Shown: one piece after another, positions 1 to 8,132 of the stretch
Layout: every line of letters begins with the position of its first letter
How positions within the stretch are numbered: the stretch's first letter is position 1
Assembly (NCBI GenBank): GCA_947379865.1
Contig: CANCOY010000049.1
Span: forward strand, 1 to 27,448
Direction: 5' to 3'
DNA length: 27,448 bases
Source of the DNA: Acetobacteraceae bacterium
GTDB taxonomy: Bacteria > Pseudomonadota > Alphaproteobacteria > Zavarziniales > Zavarziniaceae
Translations under genes and position numbers: made by a program
The notes under the pieces: generated by a model
The model's input: only the letters and a program-made list of their open reading frames with translations
Told to the model about the DNA's origin: nothing
Database searches by the model: none

Positions 1-1325
1 GGCGCGCTTCTGATGGAAAGCGTGCCCCGGTGCCGGCTGATGATGTGCTTGACGATGGCAAGGCCAAGGCCGGTGCCGCCCATGTCGCGGCTGCGCGCGG
101 CATCCACGCGATAGAAGCGCTCCGTCAGGCGTGGCAGATGCTCGCGGGCAATGCCGGCGCCCCGGTCAGAGATCGTCAGGGCAATACCGCCCTTGCCCGG
201 CGCCCCGGCCGGGCGCTGCTCGGTCTGGCGGGCCGTGACCTTCACCTCGGTGCCGGGGGAGCCATATTTCATGGCATTGTCCAGCAGGTTCTGGACCACC
301 TGTTCGATCTCGCTGGCGTCGCCCAAGGCGGCCGGCAGCCCGGCCGGCAGGTCAAGGACCACCGGCATCTTCTTGTCCGCCGCCTTCCACTCCAGGCTTT
401 GGGCCACCCGCGCCACCAGCGGGCCAAGCTCCACGGCGTCCGACGGGGCCGCGTGTTCATGCAGTTCGATGCGGCTCAGCGACAGCAGGTCCGAGACCAG
501 CCGGGTCATGCGCGTGACCTGATCGGCCATGATGCCAAGGAAACGCTCGCGCGCCTTGGCATCCTCGCGGGCGGGGCCGCGCAGGGTCTCGATATAGCCG
601 GCGAGGGCGGCCAGCGGTGTGCGGATCTCGTGGCTGGCATTGGCGACGAAATCGACGCGCATGGCCTCCATGCGCTTGGCCGCCGTCAGGTCTGCCAGGG
701 TCAGGACCGCCACGGTACCATCGGCGGCGCGCTGGGGCAGGGCGGCCACGCTGCACCTGAAGGCGCGGGGCACGGTGCCCGCCAAAGTGAACTCCACATC
801 CCGGCGCTCGGCCCCCGCCATGACATCGCCCGCTGCCGCCAGCACGGCGGGGTCGCGCAGCACCGTCTCCAGATTGCGGGCCGTGGGATTGTCGCCCAAG
901 AGTTCGACGGCGGCGCGGTTGGCGGCCACCACCAGCAGGCCCGGGGCCAGCTGCACCAGGGGTTCGGGGAGCAGATCAAGCAGGCCGCGCTGGCTGGCGG
1001 CGGTGCGCGCCAGCCGCGCCTCGCGCTCGGCCCAGCGGCCGGCCAGACGGCGCATGGGACCGGCCAGGCCATCCAGCACCGGCAGGGCGGGGATCTGGGC
1101 GCCGTCGGTCAGGGCGTCGATGAAGGCCATGGTGCCGGCCAGTTCCCGTTCCCGCCGCCAGGCCCTGAGAGCTCCCGCCCCCAGGGACAGCACCAGCCCG
1201 ACCCAAAGCCCCTGGTTGCCGATCTCGCCCAGCACGAACAGGCCAAGCACGGCCACCACCGCCGGCGCCCCTTCGCGGGGGCTGGCCAGCAGCGGTTGCC
1301 ACCAGGGGTTATCAGTGCTGGCCAT
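1..1325 (-). CDS. phoR: PhoR-like sensor histidine kinase (C-terminus beyond window)
   Basis: Partial gene: the start ATG is at 1325 and the frame stays open to base 1, giving about 441 residues. The N-terminus has one or two hydrophobic segments (about residues 19-50) and almost no periplasmic loop. A PAS-like region follows (about 95-210), then a HisKA domain with the phosphoacceptor in SHEIRTP (His232). The ATPase domain shows an N box (NLLDNAMKYG) and G boxes (ISDRGAGI, GGTGLGLAIVKH). Short membrane anchor, cytosolic PAS and HisKA/HATPase is the PhoR architecture, the sensor of phosphate limitation that phosphorylates PhoB. The symbol is inferred from architecture, because the usual pst/phoU/phoB neighbours would lie outside the window. 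It starts 64 bases after maeB in the same direction and may share its transcript. Another PAS-containing kinase of the same class remains possible. Confidence 0.85.
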   Translation of the reverse strand, partial: MASTDNPWWQPLLASPREGAPAVVAVLGLFVLGEIGNQGLWVGLVLSLGAGALRAWRRERELAGTMAFIDALTDGAQIPALPVLDGLAGPMRRLAGRWAEREARLARTAASQRGLLDLLPEPLVQLAPGLLVVAANRAAVELLGDNPTARNLETVLRDPAVLAAAGDVMAGAERRDVEFTLAGTVPRAFRCSVAALPQRAADGTVAVLTLADLTAAKRMEAMRVDFVANASHEIRTPLAALAGYIETLRGPAREDAKARERFLGIMADQVTRMTRLVSDLLSLSRIELHEHAAPSDAVELGPLVARVAQSLEWKAADKKMPVVLDLPAGLPAALGDASEIEQVVQNLLDNAMKYGSPGTEVKVTARQTEQRPAGAPGKGGIALTISDRGAGIAREHLPRLTERFYRVDAARSRDMGGTGLGLAIVKHIISRHRGTLSIRSA

Positions 1326-1389
1326 GCGGTAGGATCCGGGTATTGGCCTTTGCCTGGCGGTTGCGGGTCAGGACCTCATGAACAGAGGC

Positions 1390-3654
1390 TCAGCGCCGTG
1401 CGTCATGGGCGGCCAGCGCCGCGACATGGACAAGGTCCGAGACCGTGGCATTGGGCGAGGCGATCTGCACCGGGTGCGAGAGGTTGATGAGCAGCGGGCC
1501 GATCACCGTGCCGCCCCCCAGTTCCTGCACCAGCTTGGAGGCGATGTTGGCCGAATGCAGGCCCGGCATCACCAGCACATTGGCCGGCTCCTTCAGCCGC
1601 GCAAACGGATAGAGCGCGAGCAGCTGGCGGTTCAGGGCCACGTCGGCCGCCATCTCGCCGTCGTATTCGAAGTCGAGTTCGCGGGCGTCCATGATGTGCA
1701 CCGCCTCGCGCACCGCCAGGGTCGAATCCCGCAGGGGATTGCCGAAGGTGGAGAACGACAGCAGGGCCACCCGGGGCTCGTGACCCAGACGGCGGGCCAC
1801 CTGGGCACTCGATTCCGCGATCATGGCCAGTTCCGAGGCGGTGGGCAGTTCATTGACGGCGGTATCGGCGATGAACACCGTGCGCCCCTGGGCCAGCACC
1901 AGCGACAGGCCGAACACGCGGCGGCCAGGCATGGGGTCGATCACGCGGCGGATGTCGTCGAGTGCCACGCCAAAGGTGCGCGTGGTGCCGGTGACCATGG
2001 CATCGGCATCACCACAGGCCACCATGCAGGCGGCAAAGATGTTGCGGTCCTGGTTCACCATGCGCTGGCAATCGCGCAGCAGGGCGCCCTTGCGCTGCTG
2101 GCGGGTATAGAGGAAATCCGCGTATTTGCGGGTCTCGCTGGAGGTGGCGGCGGATTCGATCTCGATCTTCTCGTCGGGATCGAGGCCGATGGCCTCCATG
2201 GTGGCCTTGATGCGCTCGGGCCGGCCCACCAGCACGGGCGTGCCATAGCCGGAATTGCGATAGATAAGGGCGGCGCGGATGACCCGCTCTTCCTCGCCCT
2301 CGGCAAAGACCAGGCGCTTGGGCTGCTCGCGCACCTTGTCAAAGATCATCTGCAGGGTGCTGAACGTCGGGTCGAGGCGGGCCGACAGCTCGTTCTTGTA
2401 GGTCTGCATGTCGATGATGGGCCGCCGCGCCACGCCAGAGACCATGGCCGCCTTGGCCACGGCGGCGGGCACCTGCACGATCAGGCGCGGGTCGAACGGC
2501 GAGGGGATGATGTACTTGGGGCCATATTGCGGCCGCTGGCCGGCATAGGCCGCCGCCACTTCATCGGGCACATCCTCGCGCGCCAGGGCCGCCAGGGCCT
2601 CGGCGGCGGCGATCTTCATGGGCTCGTTGATGGTGCGCGCCCGCACGTCCAGCGCACCCCGGAAGATATAGGGGAAGCCCAGAACATTGTTCACCTGATT
2701 GGGATAGTCCGAGCGGCCGGTGGCGATGATGGCATCGCTGCGCACCGCCTCCACCTCTTCCGGGGTGATCTCGGGATCGGGATTGGCCATGGCAAAGATG
2801 ATGGGCCGGTCCGCCATGCTCGCCACCATCTCGCGCGTGACGGCGCCCTTGACCGACAGGCCCAGGAACACGTCGGCGCCGTTCATGGCTTCCTGCAGGC
2901 TGCGGGCGTCCGTGACGGCGGCATGGGCCGACTTCCACTGGTTCATGCCCTCGGTGCGGCCCTTGTAGACCACGCCCTTGCTGTCGCACAGGATCGCATT
3001 GTCATGGGGCAGGCCCATGGCCTTGATCAACTCGATGCAGGCGATGGAGGCGGCACCCGCGCCATTGACCACCACCCGCACGTCCTTGATGGAACGGCCG
3101 GTAAGGTCGAGCGCATTGATCAGGCCGGCGGCAGCGATGATCGCCGTGCCGTGCTGGTCGTCATGAAAAACCGGAATGTCCATCAGTTCGCGCAGGCGCT
3201 GCTCGATGATGAAGCACTCGGGCGCCTTGATGTCTTCCAGATTGATGCCGCCAAAGGTGGGGCCAAGGAAGCGGACGCAGTTGACGAATTCGTCCACGTC
3301 CTCGGTGTCCACCTCGATGTCGATGGAGTCCACATCGGCAAAGCGCTTGAAGAGCACGGCCTTGCCTTCCATCACCGGCTTTGAGGCAAGCGCCCCCAGA
3401 TTGCCGAGGCCCAGAATGGCGGTGCCGTTGGAGATCACGCCCACCAGATTGCCCTTGACCGTATAGTCATAAGCAGCGCTGGGATCGGCGGCGATCGCCT
3501 GCACGGGCACGGCCACGCCTGGCGAATAGGCAAGGCTCAGGTCGCGCTGGGTCGCCATGGGCTTGGTCGCAACAATCTGCAGCTTGCCCGGCCGGCCCTG
3601 TGCGTGAAACAGCAAAGCCTCTTCATCGCTCAGCGGCGTGCGCTTGTTGCTCAT
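1390..3654 (-). CDS. maeB: NADP-dependent malic enzyme with phosphotransacetylase-like C-terminal domain
   Basis: This 754-residue protein converts malate to pyruvate and CO2 while reducing NADP, linking the TCA cycle to pyruvate and NADPH supply. Residues 1 to about 425 are the malic enzyme: Tyr43 in LAYSPGVAVP, the catalytic lysine in VMEGKAVLFK (Lys98), metal ligands around Glu140/Asp141 and Asp165/Asp166 in HDDQHGTA, and the nucleotide-binding GAGAAS at 198-203. Residues from about 430 resemble phosphotransacetylase, starting near TLQMIFDKV. In proteobacterial MaeB proteins this domain is generally not an active phosphotransacetylase and is linked to oligomerisation and acetyl-CoA control. 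The length is normal for the fused family. The start at 3654 is preceded by a GGGG ribosome site at suitable spacing. It is divergent from mutS. Confidence 0.97.
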   Translation of the reverse strand: MSNKRTPLSDEEALLFHAQGRPGKLQIVATKPMATQRDLSLAYSPGVAVPVQAIAADPSAAYDYTVKGNLVGVISNGTAILGLGNLGALASKPVMEGKAVLFKRFADVDSIDIEVDTEDVDEFVNCVRFLGPTFGGINLEDIKAPECFIIEQRLRELMDIPVFHDDQHGTAIIAAAGLINALDLTGRSIKDVRVVVNGAGAASIACIELIKAMGLPHDNAILCDSKGVVYKGRTEGMNQWKSAHAAVTDARSLQEAMNGADVFLGLSVKGAVTREMVASMADRPIIFAMANPDPEITPEEVEAVRSDAIIATGRSDYPNQVNNVLGFPYIFRGALDVRARTINEPMKIAAAEALAALAREDVPDEVAAAYAGQRPQYGPKYIIPSPFDPRLIVQVPAAVAKAAMVSGVARRPIIDMQTYKNELSARLDPTFSTLQMIFDKVREQPKRLVFAEGEEERVIRAALIYRNSGYGTPVLVGRPERIKATMEAIGLDPDEKIEIESAATSSETRKYADFLYTRQQRKGALLRDCQRMVNQDRNIFAACMVACGDADAMVTGTTRTFGVALDDIRRVIDPMPGRRVFGLSLVLAQGRTVFIADTAVNELPTASELAMIAESSAQVARRLGHEPRVALLSFSTFGNPLRDSTLAVREAVHIMDARELDFEYDGEMAADVALNRQLLALYPFARLKEPANVLVMPGLHSANIASKLVQELGGGTVIGPLLINLSHPVQIASPNATVSDLVHVAALAAHDARR

Positions 3655-3682
3655 TCGATGGAACCCCTTTGAAGTCGCGCGG

Positions 3683-3712
3683 ACTATGCCGTTTGGCTGT
3701 CCTGCTTGTCCA
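3683..3712 (-). promoter_or_regulatory. possible maeB promoter
   Basis: On the minus strand TGGACA (3712-3707) and CATAGT (3688-3683) are separated by 18 bases and lie about 30 bases upstream of the maeB ATG. Each box matches the sigma70 consensus at four of six positions. This is a weak match in GC-rich DNA and rests only on sequence similarity and position. Confidence 0.25.
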
Positions 3713-3776
3713 TAGCGGCGGTGCGTCGCGGGCCGCGATTCGCCGCCGGTGTCAAAATGTCCCGCCGCGCGATAGG

Positions 3777-6560
3777 ATGAGGAAACCCCCAGAGCCGAGC
3801 CCGCGCTTGACCCTCCCTGATCCCCAGCACCCCGATCCCCAGCAAGATACCCCCCCGGAGGCCACTGCGGCTGATGCGGGCAAGCTTACGCCCATGATGG
3901 CGCAATATCTTGACCTCAAGCGCAGCCATGCCGATTGCCTGCTATTCTACCGCATGGGCGATTTCTACGAGATGTTCTTTGACGACGCCGTGACGGCGGC
4001 GGCGGCGCTCGACATCACGCTGACCAAGCGGGGCCAGCACCTGGGCGAGGACATCCCCATGTGCGGCGTGCCGGTGCATGCAGCCGACGCCTATCTGGCG
4101 CGCCTGATCCGCAAGGGCCTGCGGGTGGCGGTGTGCGAGCAGATGGAAGACCCGGCCGAGGCGCGCGCCCGGCCAGGCCGCGCCCTGGTGCGGCGCGACG
4201 TGGTGCGGATCGTCACCGCTGGCACCCTGACGGAAGACGCTTTGCTGGATGCCCGCGCCAGCAATTATCTCGCCGCGCTGGGCCGGGCCGAGGGGCGCTG
4301 GGCGCTGGCCTGGGCCGAGCTTTCCACCGGCGAATTCAAGGTGATGGACCTGGCGGCCGATGCCATCGCGGGTGAGATCGAGCGCCTTGCCCCCAGCGAG
4401 GTGCTGGTGGCCGACCGCCTGCTGGCCGAGGCGCCGCTGGATGCGCTTGGCCCCGAACTGGGCAAACGGCTGACGCCCCTGCCGCCGGCGCGGTTCGATT
4501 CGCTGGCGGGCGAGCGCCAGATCAAGGGCCTGTTCAGGGTGGCCGCACTCGATGGCTTTGGCACCTTCGGGCGCCCGGCGCTGGCCGCCCTTGGCGCCAT
4601 CATCGGTTACATAGAACTGACCCAGAAAGGCCGCCTGCCGGCCCTGGTGCCGCCGGTGGTGGTGGCGCCCGATGGCGTCATGCGCATCGATCCCACCACA
4701 AGGCGCAGCCTGGAACTCTCCCAGACCCTGGGGGGCGAGCGGGCGGGCAGCCTGCTGGCGGCCCTTGACCGCACGGTGACCGGATCGGGCGCGCGCCTGC
4801 TGGCCGACTGGCTGGCGGGGCCGCTGACGGAACCAGCCGCCATTCACCGCCGCCAGGACATGGTGGCCTTTCTGGGCGCCCATGATGCCCTGCGCGCCGA
4901 CCTGCGCCGGGTGCTGGGCCGGGCGCCCGATCTGGCCCGGGCGCTGGGGCGCCTGTCGCTGGGGCGGGGTGGCCCGCGTGATCTGCAGGCCGTGGCCACG
5001 GGCCTTGCCCTGGCGCCGCTGCTGCGTGGGCTGATCACCGCCCCGTCCCCCATCTCGGGCCTGGGTACCGGGGGCGATGGCCTGCCGCAGGAATTGGTGG
5101 CGGCACTCGCCGACCTTGGCGATCATGGGGCGCTGGTGGAGACCCTGGTCCGCGCCTTGGTGCCGGAGCCGCCCCTGCTGGCGCGCGATGGTGGCTTTGT
5201 GGCGGCGGGCTTTGACCCGGCGCTCGACGAAACGCGGGCCTTGCGTGACGAGAGCCGCCGTCTGGTGGCAGCCCTTGAGGCCAGCCTGCGCGCCAGTTCC
5301 GGCGTGCCCAGCCTCAAGGTCAAGCACAACAATGTGCTGGGCTATCATGTGGAGGTCACGGCCACCCATGCCGACCGGCTGATGCAGAGCCCGGATTTCA
5401 TTCACCGCCAGACCCTGGCCGGGGTGGTGCGCTTCACCACCACCGAACTGGGCAGCCTCGCCGACCGCATCGCGCGGGCCGGCGACCGGGCGCTGGCGCT
5501 GGAACGGGCGGTGTTCGACGCCCTGGTGACAGAGGTGCTGGCGGCAGCCTCCGGGATTGGCCGGGCGGCGGCGGCGCTGGCCCTGATCGACGTGGTGGCG
5601 GCCCTGGCCGAGCGGGCGGTTGAGGGCGCCTGGTCGCGTCCCCTGGTTGATGCGTCTCTGGCGTTTACCATAAATGGCGGGCGACACCCGGTGGTGGAGG
5701 CGGCGCTGGCGCGCTCGGGCGGCGGCGCCTTTGTGGCCAATGAATGCATGCTCTCGGGTGAGGGGCGCCTGTGGCTGCTGACCGGCCCCAACATGGCCGG
5801 CAAATCGACTTTCCTGCGGCAGAACGCCCTGATTGCCATCCTTGCCCAGATTGGCGCCTTCGTGCCGGCGGCCGACGCCCATATCGGGGTGGTGGACCGG
5901 GTGTTCAGCAGGGTGGGGGCGGCGGATGACCTGGCGCGGGGCCGTTCCACCTTCATGGTGGAAATGGTGGAGGCGGCTGCCATCCTGACCCAGGCGGGCA
6001 CGCGCGCCCTGGTGATTCTCGACGAGCTGGGGCGGGGCACCGCCACCTTTGATGGCCTCTCCATCGCCTGGGCGGCGGTGGAGCATCTGCACGACGTCAA
6101 CCGCTGCCGCGCCCTGTTTGCCACCCATTATCACGAGCTGACGGCGCTGGCCGCCAAGCTGCCCCACCTTGCCAACCACACCATGCGGGTGAAGGAATGG
6201 CAGGGGGAGGTGGTGTTTCTGCATGAGGTGGCCCCGGGGTCGGCCGACCGTTCCTATGGCATCCAGGTGGCGCGCCTCGCTGGCCTGCCGCGGGCGGTGC
6301 TGAGCCGGGCGGAACAGGTGCTGGGCCTGCTGGAAAACGGGCGGGAGGCCGGCGCCCTCACCCGGCTTGCCGACGACCTGCCGCTGTTTGCCGCCAGCCG
6401 CCTGGCCGAGGCGCCCGCTGCCGCCCCGAGGGCCCCTGGTCCCTCTCCTGATCCGGCACCCGACCCTCTGGCCGAGGCGCTCGCCCTGCTCGACCCCGAT
6501 ACCCTGAGCCCCAGAGAGGCTCTCGACGCCCTCTACCGGCTGAAATCACTACGTGACTGA
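3777..6560 (+). CDS. mutS: DNA mismatch repair protein MutS
   Basis: MutS recognises mismatches and small loops and, with MutL, starts methyl-independent or methyl-directed repair. From ATG 3777 the protein is 927 residues. The mismatch-reading Phe-x-Glu motif is in GDFYEMF (Phe63, Glu65). The connector and lever/clamp domains follow. The ATPase has Walker A TGPNMAGKST at 669-678, Walker B ILDELGRGT with Asp749/Glu750, and the switch THYHELT. The first 36 or so residues are Pro/Asp-rich and precede the conserved LTPMMAQYLDLK, so the true start could be ATG 3894. A longer frame open from 3600 would run into the divergent maeB gene and is unlikely. The C-terminal region carries the usual Pro/Ala-rich linker and short terminal helices. 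Confidence 0.96.
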   Translation: MRKPPEPSPRLTLPDPQHPDPQQDTPPEATAADAGKLTPMMAQYLDLKRSHADCLLFYRMGDFYEMFFDDAVTAAAALDITLTKRGQHLGEDIPMCGVPVHAADAYLARLIRKGLRVAVCEQMEDPAEARARPGRALVRRDVVRIVTAGTLTEDALLDARASNYLAALGRAEGRWALAWAELSTGEFKVMDLAADAIAGEIERLAPSEVLVADRLLAEAPLDALGPELGKRLTPLPPARFDSLAGERQIKGLFRVAALDGFGTFGRPALAALGAIIGYIELTQKGRLPALVPPVVVAPDGVMRIDPTTRRSLELSQTLGGERAGSLLAALDRTVTGSGARLLADWLAGPLTEPAAIHRRQDMVAFLGAHDALRADLRRVLGRAPDLARALGRLSLGRGGPRDLQAVATGLALAPLLRGLITAPSPISGLGTGGDGLPQELVAALADLGDHGALVETLVRALVPEPPLLARDGGFVAAGFDPALDETRALRDESRRLVAALEASLRASSGVPSLKVKHNNVLGYHVEVTATHADRLMQSPDFIHRQTLAGVVRFTTTELGSLADRIARAGDRALALERAVFDALVTEVLAAASGIGRAAAALALIDVVAALAERAVEGAWSRPLVDASLAFTINGGRHPVVEAALARSGGGAFVANECMLSGEGRLWLLTGPNMAGKSTFLRQNALIAILAQIGAFVPAADAHIGVVDRVFSRVGAADDLARGRSTFMVEMVEAAAILTQAGTRALVILDELGRGTATFDGLSIAWAAVEHLHDVNRCRALFATHYHELTALAAKLPHLANHTMRVKEWQGEVVFLHEVAPGSADRSYGIQVARLAGLPRAVLSRAEQVLGLLENGREAGALTRLADDLPLFAASRLAEAPAAAPRAPGPSPDPAPDPLAEALALLDPDTLSPREALDALYRLKSLRD

Positions 6561-6586
6561 GGCAGCGTTAGAGGCTTGTTAACTAG

Positions 6587-6606
6587 TGGCCCGTAAATTT
6601 GGGCCA
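6587..6606 (+). promoter_or_regulatory. inverted repeat abutting the kinase start codon
   Basis: TGGCCC (6587-6592) and GGGCCA (6601-6606) form a perfect 6-base stem around an 8-base AT-rich loop. The last base of the stem is the A of the ATG at 6606. No Shine-Dalgarno sequence is visible at normal spacing, so the hairpin occupies the place of the ribosome site. It could limit translation, or the true start may lie downstream. Function is inferred. Confidence 0.35.
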
Positions 6607-8045
6607 TGAATGAGACTCCTGGCCAGTTTGCCGCCTCCATTCCTGTCGGACGTGATCCCGCTGGCAAGCCCGCGGATGACATCATCATGCGCGTCGAGCG
6701 CGAGGAAACGGCGCATCTGGCGGCGACGGCGCGCCTTGATGCCATCACCCAGCCGTTCTGGGCGCTGGTCGCCATCATCTGCGTCACCGGCCAGTTCTAT
6801 GGCACCCCCGTGCCCTGGGTGAAGATCGCCATCTGGCTGGTAGTGATGACCTTGGGCACGCTTGCCAACCTGACGTCTGTCTCGTGGTTACGGCGCACCG
6901 AGGCGCAACCAGGCAGCCGACGGCACACGGCGATCTGCTGGGCGGTGGGTTTTTCGGTGACGGGGCATTGGGCGGCGTTCAGCTGGATCTGCTGGAGTGA
7001 CGACCCCCTCAATCAGGTCTCCATCATGATGCTGGTGCTGGCGGTGGCGGCGGTCAGCGTCGCCCGCCAGGTAACCCAGCCCGGCATCAACCAGGCGGCG
7101 ATGCTGGTCCTGATCGTGATTCCCTCTGCCCGGTTCCTGACCTCTGGCGATCTGAGCGCCATGGTGCTGGGGGGTGGTGTTCTGGTCCTCTACCCCTGGC
7201 TCGCCATCAGCACGGGGCGGCTCATCACCTTTCATCGCAAGAGCCAGTATGTGCGCTATGAGAACGAGGCCCTGGTGCAGGATCTGGCGGGGGCGCGGGA
7301 CGAGGCGGTGGCGGCGCGGATCCGGGCAGAGCACGCCAATCGCGCCAAGTCCGATTTTCTCTCGCACATGAGCCACGAACTGCGCACCCCCCTCAATTCG
7401 GTGATCGGTTTCTCGGAACTGCTGCAAAGCGGCATCGCTGGCGAGCTCAGCGAGCGCCAGCTCGATCATGTGGGCGACATCAATGAATCCGGCCGCCATC
7501 TGCTGTCGCTGATCAACGACGTGCTTGACCTCTCGAAGGTCGAGGCCGGGATGGTTGAACTCGACCTGGAGGAAGTGGACCTCGACGAGGTGATCGACGG
7601 CGCCCTGCGCATGGTGGAAGTGCGCGCCCGCCGCGCCAATATCAGCCTGGTGCGCACGCCGAAATATACCGATGCCATTGTCTGGGCAGACCGGCTGCGG
7701 CTGAAACAGATACTGCTGAACCTGCTGTCCAATGCCGTCAAATTCTCCCACGACAACGGCCGTGTAACCGTCGAGACGACACTCGGCGAAGGGGGCGGCG
7801 CACGGATCGATGTGGTGGACGAGGGGGTGGGCATGCGGCCTGAGGATGTGCCCCGGGCGCTCGAGGCCTTCCACCAGCTTGAGTCAACGCCTGAGCGCAA
7901 GCAGCAGGGCACCGGCCTTGGCCTGCCCCTGACGCGCCAGCTGGTGGAACTGCATGGCGGCGTTTTCCGGCTGGAGAGCGCCCTTGGCAAGGGCACGCGG
8001 GCCGTGGTTGAAATGCCAGGCATCCCGCAGACCCAGTCCGTCTGA
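6606..8045 (+). CDS. membrane sensor histidine kinase, first of a tandem pair
   Basis: The 479-residue protein has a multi-pass hydrophobic N-terminal half (about residues 55-205, probably six segments), then a short coiled linker and a HisKA domain with His257 in MSHELRTPLNSVIGF. The ATPase domain has its N box at Asn376 (LLSNAVKFS) and G boxes VVDEGVGM and GTGLGLPLTRQLVELHGG. All residues needed for autophosphorylation appear present. It lacks a receiver domain, and no response regulator gene lies nearby, so its partner is unknown. It is clearly paralogous to the next gene: shared FYGTPVP, SDDPLN/NDDPLN and RRxAN/RSxAN motifs extend through the membrane region as well as the kinase core. 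The start is uncertain; internal Met28 (MRVERE) would also retain all domains. Confidence 0.9.
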   Translation: MNETPGQFAASIPVGRDPAGKPADDIIMRVEREETAHLAATARLDAITQPFWALVAIICVTGQFYGTPVPWVKIAIWLVVMTLGTLANLTSVSWLRRTEAQPGSRRHTAICWAVGFSVTGHWAAFSWICWSDDPLNQVSIMMLVLAVAAVSVARQVTQPGINQAAMLVLIVIPSARFLTSGDLSAMVLGGGVLVLYPWLAISTGRLITFHRKSQYVRYENEALVQDLAGARDEAVAARIRAEHANRAKSDFLSHMSHELRTPLNSVIGFSELLQSGIAGELSERQLDHVGDINESGRHLLSLINDVLDLSKVEAGMVELDLEEVDLDEVIDGALRMVEVRARRANISLVRTPKYTDAIVWADRLRLKQILLNLLSNAVKFSHDNGRVTVETTLGEGGGARIDVVDEGVGMRPEDVPRALEAFHQLESTPERKQQGTGLGLPLTRQLVELHGGVFRLESALGKGTRAVVEMPGIPQTQSV

Positions 8046-8132
8046 GTCCTGTGGTGGTCTGATGCTGCCGCGCCGAACACATCCGGATCGCAGGGCTCGC
8101 CATCCCCCCAAGACAGCCCGAATGACCGCGCC

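Noticed and set aside
30..3384. Long plus-strand open frames opposite the histidine kinase and maeB
   Set aside because: They are His/Gly/Ala/Arg-rich antisense frames kept open by high GC at third codon positions. The minus-strand proteins have clear family motifs.
3600..3776. Extended MutS start at 3600
   Set aside because: It would overlap the start region of divergent maeB, and the extra residues are Arg/Cys-rich without family similarity.
3942..6224. 760-codon minus-strand open frame opposite mutS
   Set aside because: Composition is typical of an antisense shadow (Gly, Gln, His, Arg), with no domain pattern. MutS motifs on the plus strand explain the sequence.
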